The notes beneath the pieces are model-generated. The model was not told the origin of the DNA. It saw only the letters and a program-made list of their open reading frames with translations, and made no database searches. Position numbers and translations under genes: made by a program. A DNA stretch of 64,000 bases from Dichetophora obliterata (Eukaryota; Arthropoda; Insecta; Diptera; Sciomyzidae): the NCBI GenBank assembly GCA_963920525.1, contig OY986435.1, forward strand, positions 97,806,115 through 97,870,114, given 5' to 3'. Positions 56,911 through 64,000 of this stretch are shown in pieces (the stretch's first letter is position 1; every line of letters begins with the position of its first letter).

Positions 56911-57657
56911 TGTTCGAGTTCCAAAAAAAACACTCACAAGGTTTTTATTATAATAATAATATTTTGCATTGAGTGTATGTAGAATAACAAAATAACTTGC
57001 TTCGCTAATCGAATGTTGTTGTTGCCATCATGCACAAGTTTTGTTTTCGTACTCATCTGCACCTGCAAATAATATTTTGTACTGACCTTCAAATATTTCA
57101 TCACATTTGTAGCAATAAGCAACTAATCACGCCACTTTTCGGTAAAATTCTTTTACTTCATCATCATCTTCGACACCACCACCAACACCACCACCCCCAC
57201 CTCCACACTTCATCGTCGACTCCATGCATGGAAAAAACAAGTTCACATTGTCGTACCAACAACAACAACCACCTGCTCTTTGTCATCGCTTAGGTCACAT
57301 TTTTGGATAATCAACAACAACAACAACAACAACACACATCGTTCACCGCTAAGCAAGTAGTAATGGAAAAGTACGTGCATAAAAAATGCAATTGGTGGCG
57401 CGACGTTTCTCCCCATATAATTGTTTTCGCTGCTGCTAGGGTCGCATCAGCATCACTAAAAACTACCTACTCACTTCTCGCTTTATCTTCGCACGGAACA
57501 GCCAACATTTCTTACTGCAGCAAATAAAACTATAAAATCATTAGAGTTGAATTAGAGTTAATAAAATTAATTTACATATAAAGTTTTTCTTTTTGCTTTT
57601 TTCTTAATTTTGGCTGCGATTAATAAAGGAACCAAAAAAGGCTTTGGCTCCTCACCA
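56911..57657 (+). repeat. BEL LTR 2 (shared middle LTR)
   Basis: 747 bp, one base different from LTRs 1 and 3 (T at 57579). It serves as 3' LTR of the first unit and 5' LTR of the second. It has no flanking target duplication of its own. Confidence 0.93.
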
Positions 57658-57661
57658 TTTT

Positions 57662-57679
57662 TGGTCCTTCGAGCCGGAT
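57662..57679 (+). other. Primer-binding site matching tRNA-Tyr, copy 2
   Basis: Same 18-nt sequence and 4-nt spacing as at 52424-52441. Confidence 0.8.
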
Positions 57680-57696
57680 ATTCGCAAGGAACATCC

Positions 57697-60600
57697 ATGG
57701 AAGACAATTTATTGGAATTCGAGGCTGAGGAGACCCTTACTCCCCAGCGCACCAATGCATCGCACCAGGCGCGAGTTAAAAGGTTGCAACGGCAACAAAT
57801 TATAGATCGCATTGGACGATTGAAGACAGCGGAGGACTGGCAGAACATGTCAGTACATCAACTTGAGGTGAAATTATCGCTCCTTGAACGCCATTACGAG
57901 ACCTTTGACCGAGTGCAGTGCGATCTGGAGTACCTCGACGTAAATGAATTTCTGTGTGACCACCGGACAACGTTCGAAACCTCATTTGCTGAATTAAAAG
58001 CTTTGCTTATCGAAGCAAAAGCAGTCGCCCGCAGTGACAGCGCTGTAGACACCTTAAGCAGCACACGCATTGCTCCACCAAATACATCGTCGTCGCTCAA
58101 GCATCTGAACTTGCCAAAGTTGCAGCTGACAAGATTCAGTGGACTCCATCGCGAGTGGCTGGACTTTTTTAGCATGTTCTCGGTGCTTATCCACAACAAT
58201 GCTGAGCTGACAAATATTGAAAAGTTTCAATACTTGCGTTCCTGCTTAACTGACGATGCAGCGCGGCTTGTGCAAGCACTTGAGGTCACTGCAGAGAATT
58301 ATCATCGTGCGCTTGAGCTTCTGACTAGCAGGTATGACAATAAAAGGTACATCTTTCAAGCTCACTTAAAGCATATTTTTAATGTCCAAAATATTTTCAA
58401 ATGCAATGTGGCGTCAATTCGCGAGTTTGTTGATGCAGTTAATGCAAATCTGCGCGCAATGCAGTCACTCGCTTCGAGAGCTCAAATTGGTGATGGTATT
58501 CTTCTGCATTTAATTACATCGAAATTAGATCAAGACACCCAGACCAAGTGGGAAGAAGAAGTTGCCTCCAAATGCGACTGCGGTGTTGCGTTTCAACTAC
58601 CGACATGGGAAGACTTATCGATGTTTTTGGAAAGGCGCTGCCAAACCTTCGATATAATTGAAGCCAATCGATCACCGCACAACCCGCCAACGAGTACACT
58701 TGCATCGCAACATCGTTCATCGTCATCGGCTGCAAAGGCAAACCGCATTCAACAAGTCACTCTCGTCACTAGCAACTCGCAACAATCAAAATGCAAATTT
58801 TGCAACACCACACCCAACCACAACGCATTCGTATGCTCAAAATTTATGGATTTGAGTCCAATGGACCGCTACAACTTGGTCAAACGTCTAAATTTGTGTT
58901 TAAATTGCTTAGCAGCAAATCATGTCTCAAGCAATTGTCCATCACTTAACCGCTGTCAACAGTGTCATGTAAGTCACCACACTCTCCTCCATAGACAGAA
59001 AACTATCACCAACGACGGATCAGCAGCAAACAACCATGAAGCTAAACCAAGTGGAGGCCAATCCACTGTCTTTCAAATATCACAAGACAAAGCGGAGGTT
59101 TTATTGGGCACCGCTCACATTCAACTGTGCAATTCTGCAGGCGTGTCTATCATTGCTCGCGCTCTTTTAGATTCAGCCTCTCAGCTGAACTTCATAACAG
59201 AACGAATGGCTAATCATCTTCGAGTTTCACGAACAAGGGTCAACATGGATTTAGTTGGAATTGGTTCAAACGTCACGAATGCTCAGTATGCTTGCTATCT
59301 CATTATAAAATCATTGCACACTGGTTATTCAACAATTATTGATGCCGTCATCATACCTGCAATAACAGCTTGCCAACCACGTCAGTCTATATGTATTCAA
59401 AATTGGAACATACCAAAAAATGTGAACTTAGCCGATTGTACTTTTAACAAGCCAGGGCCCGTTGATTGCCTCCTTGGTGCTGGCATATTCTACGATTTAC
59501 TTCTAGTTGGACAAATTAAAATGCAAAATTCTCTACCGCTGCTTCAAAAAACCACGCTGGGATGGATAGTCTCAGGGCCATACTCCACGTCATCAAGTGT
59601 GTCATCATCGTTGTCACCATCCAGTTCGATTAGAGCACCTGCAGTTTGTGTTACCACCTCACTTCAAGCTCATCTTGACGCATCTCTAGAGAAATTTTGG
59701 AACATCGAAAACAACTTGTCGTCATCATCGCATTTTTCAAGAGAGGAAATGGAGTGTGAAATATTCTTTCGGGACACAACCAGACGATGCCCCGTAAGTA
59801 ACAAATTTATTGTCAGGTTGCCCTTTAAAGCAGATCCAAAATCGTTGGGACAATCACTTGAAATTGCTCGAAAAAGGTTTGCATCATTAGAAAATCGACT
59901 CAGTCGCAATCCATCACTTCACCAAGAGTATTCTCAATTCATCGACGAATACATAAAGCTGCATCATATGGTTCCACTACAAAACCATCACCAAGTTAAG
60001 AGCACATCGTCGTACTACATTCCACATCACTGCGTTGTGAAAGCGGACAGTAGCTCAACTAAGCTTAGAGTCGTTTTCGATGCGTCATGCCGAACGTCAT
60101 CCGGAAAGTCACTCAACGACATTTTAAGGATAGGACCTACAATTCAAGATGACATCTTTACTATCTTAAGCCGTTTTCGCCGCCATAAATACGTTTTAGT
60201 TGCCGACATAGTAAAGATGTACCGCCAAATCATTGTCGACAAAGAAGACGCTCAGTGGCAACGAATTCTGTGGAGAAATGAACCTAGCGACCTGATCACA
60301 ACCTTCCAACTTCAAACTGTTACTTATGGTACATGTTGCGCACCATATTTAGCCGTAAAGTGTTTACAACAGCTGGCAAAGGAAGAAGCACTTTCTTTTC
60401 CTATTGGGTCAGCAGTCACTCTAAAAGATTTTTACGTAGACAATTTGATGACTGGCAGCGAAACCATCGAGGACACCATTCGCATAAAGGAACAAGTCGT
60501 TCAGCTTCTTGAACGTGGCGGTTTTCCACTTCGCAAATTTGCTGCAAATCATCCAAAAATTATCGAAGACGTTCCACTGGCTGACAGAGAAGCAACTCTT

Positions 60601-61365
60601 ATACTAGACAGCACGGAATACATTAAGGCTCTCGGTTTACGATGGTCACCATCAGACGACAATTTTTTCTTCGGCTACAACAAACAAACTTCTTCGAAAT
60701 CTACAAAAAGAGCAATACTATCACACATAGCCAGTTTCTTCGACCCGCTGGGAATCCTAAATCCAATTATTTTATCATGTAAGATCTTTATGCAACTTCT
60801 GTGGAAATTAAAGCTGCACTGGGACGAGAGCCTTCCTCAAAATGTTGCTACTTTATGGGAGAATCTTCATCAGCAATTTGCAGACATTGGCGAAATTCGC
60901 ATTCCAAGGTTGGTAGCATTTCATTCGTACTCACAAATTCACGCTTTTTCAGACGCCAGCACTAAGGCTTACGGCGCGTGCATATATGTGGTGTCAACTC
61001 TTGAAAGCGGCACAGCATCATCCCTGCTCTGTGCAAAATCTCGTGTAGCTCCGACCAAAGAAGTAAGTTTGCCGCGACTGGAACTGTGCGCAGCATTATT
61101 GTTGGCAGAATTGCTGCAGTCAGTTAATGAGATCTACCCAGCCTCGCCAGAAAATATCTACTGTTGGACAGATTCTTCAATCACTCTAGCTTGGATTAAG
61201 GGTGAGCCGTGCCGCTGGACTCCGTTTGTCGCAAACAGGGTCCAGAATTTATTCGACTCAAAGAGCAGCAGTGGCCTAATGACGAGTCAATGTTACCTGA
61301 ACACCCTCCAGAGCAACGCAAACAAGCTATTGTGTTATTGGTTGAACCAGCAGCAGATCTCATAA
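57697..61365 (+). CDS. BEL gag-pol, truncated after RNase H, copy 2
   Basis: The translation is identical to 52459-56127, 5238 bp downstream, with the same ATG, zinc knuckle, DSAS protease motif, YVDN variant in RT, RNase H residues and the same frameshifting deletion after FVANRV. Absence of any visible difference over 3.7 kb means the duplication is very recent or artefactual. Confidence 0.9.
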   Translation: MEDNLLEFEAEETLTPQRTNASHQARVKRLQRQQIIDRIGRLKTAEDWQNMSVHQLEVKLSLLERHYETFDRVQCDLEYLDVNEFLCDHRTTFETSFAELKALLIEAKAVARSDSAVDTLSSTRIAPPNTSSSLKHLNLPKLQLTRFSGLHREWLDFFSMFSVLIHNNAELTNIEKFQYLRSCLTDDAARLVQALEVTAENYHRALELLTSRYDNKRYIFQAHLKHIFNVQNIFKCNVASIREFVDAVNANLRAMQSLASRAQIGDGILLHLITSKLDQDTQTKWEEEVASKCDCGVAFQLPTWEDLSMFLERRCQTFDIIEANRSPHNPPTSTLASQHRSSSSAAKANRIQQVTLVTSNSQQSKCKFCNTTPNHNAFVCSKFMDLSPMDRYNLVKRLNLCLNCLAANHVSSNCPSLNRCQQCHVSHHTLLHRQKTITNDGSAANNHEAKPSGGQSTVFQISQDKAEVLLGTAHIQLCNSAGVSIIARALLDSASQLNFITERMANHLRVSRTRVNMDLVGIGSNVTNAQYACYLIIKSLHTGYSTIIDAVIIPAITACQPRQSICIQNWNIPKNVNLADCTFNKPGPVDCLLGAGIFYDLLLVGQIKMQNSLPLLQKTTLGWIVSGPYSTSSSVSSSLSPSSSIRAPAVCVTTSLQAHLDASLEKFWNIENNLSSSSHFSREEMECEIFFRDTTRRCPVSNKFIVRLPFKADPKSLGQSLEIARKRFASLENRLSRNPSLHQEYSQFIDEYIKLHHMVPLQNHHQVKSTSSYYIPHHCVVKADSSSTKLRVVFDASCRTSSGKSLNDILRIGPTIQDDIFTILSRFRRHKYVLVADIVKMYRQIIVDKEDAQWQRILWRNEPSDLITTFQLQTVTYGTCCAPYLAVKCLQQLAKEEALSFPIGSAVTLKDFYVDNLMTGSETIEDTIRIKEQVVQLLERGGFPLRKFAANHPKIIEDVPLADREATLILDSTEYIKALGLRWSPSDDNFFFGYNKQTSSKSTKRAILSHIASFFDPLGILNPIILSCKIFMQLLWKLKLHWDESLPQNVATLWENLHQQFADIGEIRIPRLVAFHSYSQIHAFSDASTKAYGACIYVVSTLESGTASSLLCAKSRVAPTKEVSLPRLELCAALLLAELLQSVNEIYPASPENIYCWTDSSITLAWIKGEPCRWTPFVANRVQNLFDSKSSSGLMTSQCYLNTLQSNANKLLCYWLNQQQIS

Positions 61366-62114
61366 CAAACATTAAATTTATTAACGACTACAACAAATTG
61401 CTTCGAATTTTTGCATACGTCAACCGGTTCATCACACGGACTACAAAGAAATCCGATAACTTTGAGATCGGAGCTGTAACAGCAGAAGAGCAGAAGAACA
61501 CCGCACTCCAGACAGTATGCTGCTGCATACAACAAGCAACATTTCGTGAAGAAATCAAAAATTTACAGTCCACCGCACAAGTGAATCGTCACTCTAAAAT
61601 CGCATCGCTGTCACCATTTTTAAATGAAGGCCTAATCAGAGTTGGTGGCAGAATTCGTAATTCATCGCTTCCATTTGAGGCAAAACATCCAATACTTCTT
61701 CCACATTCGCATCCCTTTGTTCACACACTAATTCGGCACCTTCATCGTCAACACCATCACGCTGGCTGCCAAACGTTGCTTCACACAAACACTGGTCTGT
61801 TGAAGAGATACCAATTTATGCAGTGGATTACACAACAATTTTGGAATCGCTGGTACAACGAGTATCTTAAAGAGCTGCAACAAAAAACCAAGTGGACAAA
61901 TACATCTCCTAATTTGCAAGTCAACGATTTGGTGGTGCTCAAAGAAGATAACCTGCCACCTCAGAAATGGGTTTTAGGCCGAGTCATTGAAACAATTCCA
62001 GGTTGGGATGGACAGGTGAGAGTGGCTGTGATCAAAACCGCCGAAGGCAGTCACAAACGTGCGATAACAAAGTTATGCAAACTACCTCTAGAAGAAGCAC
62101 CACCCCAAAAGTAA
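61236..62114 (+). pseudogene. BEL pol 3' part with integrase core deleted, copy 2
   Basis: Same shifted frame and same loss of the integrase catalytic core (junction about 61782-61793) as at 55998-56876. The identical breakpoints show both units descend from one deleted copy. Confidence 0.88.
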
Positions 62115-62118
62115 GTCT

Positions 62119-62148
62119 TTGAACGCATTGCGTTCAAGGGGGGGAGGA
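62119..62148 (+). promoter_or_regulatory. 19-nt palindrome and polypurine tract, copy 2
   Basis: Identical to 56881-56910; the purine tract abuts LTR 3 at 62149. Confidence 0.8.
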
Positions 62149-62895
62149 TGTTCGAGTTCCAAAAAAAACACTCACAAGGTTTTTATTATAATAATAATAT
62201 TTTGCATTGAGTGTATGTAGAATAACAAAATAACTTGCTTCGCTAATCGAATGTTGTTGTTGCCATCATGCACAAGTTTTGTTTTCGTACTCATCTGCAC
62301 CTGCAAATAATATTTTGTACTGACCTTCAAATATTTCATCACATTTGTAGCAATAAGCAACTAATCACGCCACTTTTCGGTAAAATTCTTTTACTTCATC
62401 ATCATCTTCGACACCACCACCAACACCACCACCCCCACCTCCACACTTCATCGTCGACTCCATGCATGGAAAAAACAAGTTCACATTGTCGTACCAACAA
62501 CAACAACCACCTGCTCTTTGTCATCGCTTAGGTCACATTTTTGGATAATCAACAACAACAACAACAACAACACACATCGTTCACCGCTAAGCAAGTAGTA
62601 ATGGAAAAGTACGTGCATAAAAAATGCAATTGGTGGCGCGACGTTTCTCCCCATATAATTGTTTTCGCTGCTGCTAGGGTCGCATCAGCATCACTAAAAA
62701 CTACCTACTCACTTCTCGCTTTATCTTCGCACGGAACAGCCAACATTTCTTACTGCAGCAAATAAAACTATAAAATCATTAGAGTTGAATTAGAGTTAAT
62801 AAAATTAATTTACATAGAAAGTTTTTCTTTTTGCTTTTTTCTTAATTTTGGCTGCGATTAATAAAGGAACCAAAAAAGGCTTTGGCTCCTCACCA
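62149..62895 (+). repeat. BEL LTR 3
   Basis: 747 bp, apparently identical to LTR 1, ending CTCACCA and followed by TACGT (62896-62900), which matches the five bases before LTR 1. Confidence 0.93.
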
Positions 62896-62900
62896 TACGT

Positions 62901-64000
62901 ATTTACATTTAATTTAATTTTAATTAACTTTTTTCTACTGTAATTTAGTTTGTAATTTCTTGTCTTCACAAAATATAATATACTAGCAAATATCCGTTGC
63001 TTCGCCTGCGATAAAAATGTTATATACCATGTAAAAATTTGAAATCTTAAAATTAAAATATTTTTGTATCTTCAAATGCAAAATATAAAAATATTTGTGT
63101 AGTTAATAATAAATATAACGGTAAATGTAGAATAAATATAACGGCAGATTTTCTTTAGAATTAGAATGAGAAAAAACCGATTGAAATTTCGGTTTTTTCA
63201 TTTACAAGCCAGCATCTCGGCCATTTTCATATTGATGTTCTTCAAATTTCCTTTGTCTGAATGGTCAATTAAACGACAAATTATAAAAAATTGACCTTTA
63301 CTTCACCAATTCAATTATTTATATTGTTTTCACAAAACCTTTAAAATATGCAATTTGTGCTCCAAAAATAGGCCAAAAGTTTTTTTTAATATCCATTTCC
63401 CTCACTCTTTCATAGTATCACTTATCTGAAAATATTGCTTAATTCTGACACAAAATTCAGTAAGCAGTTTCTATCATTTAAAATCATGGGCTACCACCCC
63501 ATTTGTGAATATAAGTTTATTTTTTCAAAATATTATTATATTTTTTACTGTGTTCTATAGCTTAAAAAATAATTTTTGTGAAAAAATTTCAAATATTGCA
63601 AGCTACGTTATCAAATTTGAGTCTTATACTACGTCAACATTGGGTCAAAGGAATCATTTCAGCCCATTCATCTAAATGAGAAACGAAGTCATTTCATTTC
63701 TCATACAAATTCTCAGTTGCTATTCAACTCATTTAAAACAATTGAATGAGATTGGATACGTTCTTACAACTTATTACAAACTGTTTCGGACGCATTCAAT
63801 GGATAATGTATAAAAAAAAAAATACCGAACACACTAAAAACAAAGGAAAACGTCAAACATCAATTCATTTTATACACGTATATCATCATCAATATCAACC
63901 AGTAAAAACAAAACAAAGAAGCAGTTGTCAAACGAAATGAGATACTTTCGCAAAAATAAACCAATGTAAGCACTTTTGAATGACTAATTCCAAATGAGTC
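62901..64000. other. AT-rich DNA, no gene seen
   Basis: Contains the phrase TAGCAAATATCCGTTGCTTC near 62982, which looks like an eroded repeat end. A 64-codon frame at 63746-63940 has no recognisable feature. Confidence 0.45.

Larger units (their letters stand above)
51673..62895 (+). mobile_element. Tandem BEL/Pao retrotransposon (LTR-int-LTR-int-LTR)
   Basis: Three 747-bp LTRs (start TGTTCGAG, end CTCACCA) separate two internal regions, with an exact 5238-bp period. One 5-bp target duplication, TACGT, flanks the whole block (51668-51672 and 62896-62900); none is found at the middle LTR. The first and third LTRs look identical and the middle one differs by one base (G at 52341 and 62817, T at 57579). 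Both internal regions translate identically and share the same deletions. BEL/Pao identity rests on gag-pol order, the DSAS protease motif and RT motifs. A single insertion followed by unequal LTR-LTR exchange best explains the layout. An assembly duplication is the alternative. Confidence 0.93.

Noticed and set aside
57610..57696. Gag extension upstream of the ATG (also 52372-52458)
   Set aside because: The open upstream codons begin at TTG inside the LTR and cover the primer-binding site, so translation from the ATG is more plausible.

Overview
This is a gene-poor, AT-rich eukaryotic window that is almost wholly made of transposable-element DNA. I found no intact host gene, rRNA or canonical tRNA gene. 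The element mix suggests a higher fly (Diptera, Brachycera). It includes a rosa-like DD41D mariner (a family I know from the fruit fly genus Ceratitis), a BEL/Pao retrotransposon, Jockey-like LINEs, a gypsy element, hAT remnants and many MITEs. The species cannot be named from sequence alone.

1-18 kb: AT-rich DNA carrying a MITE with a 9-bp target duplication (1671-1888), a stack of nested elements (4486-8195: a hAT-like element holding a foldback element and a hAT-type MITE), diverged G-rich repeats (8330-9180), and the DD41D mariner (9964-11255) whose transposase has one stop codon. It also holds a hAT transposase tail, LINE scraps, a foldback MITE (15705-16145), and two fragments of an uncharacterised arthropod protein family (2041-2211 and 16870-17580).

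18-36 kb: a decayed Jockey-like LINE on the minus strand (18465-21560), a tRNA-like SINE, a 323-bp MITE with a perfect 9-bp target duplication (23604-23926), a hAT-type MITE (27813-28073), a hAT-like element nested in an older MITE (29160-31215), and a TA-flanked inverted-repeat element (32437-35486) that holds a second LINE and tRNA-Ser-like repeats.

38-49 kb: a dead gypsy pol gene (38310-44985) cut by two insertions. One is an 869-bp foldback with Tc1-like ends (40020-40888). The other is a 2.95-kb compound of two large foldbacks (41809-44763). Downstream is a 178-bp MITE and then a striking 2.56-kb array (46080-48636) of near-identical 566-bp units in head-to-head orientation, which could form a very long hairpin.

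51.6-62.9 kb: a BEL/Pao retrotransposon in tandem, LTR-internal-LTR-internal-LTR, with an exact 5238-bp period and a single 5-bp target duplication (TACGT) around the whole block. Both internal regions carry the same two deletions, which remove the end of the RNase H region and the integrase core. Gag, protease, RT and most of RNase H remain open. The tandem therefore most likely arose in place by LTR-LTR recombination of an already deleted copy, or it is an assembly duplication.
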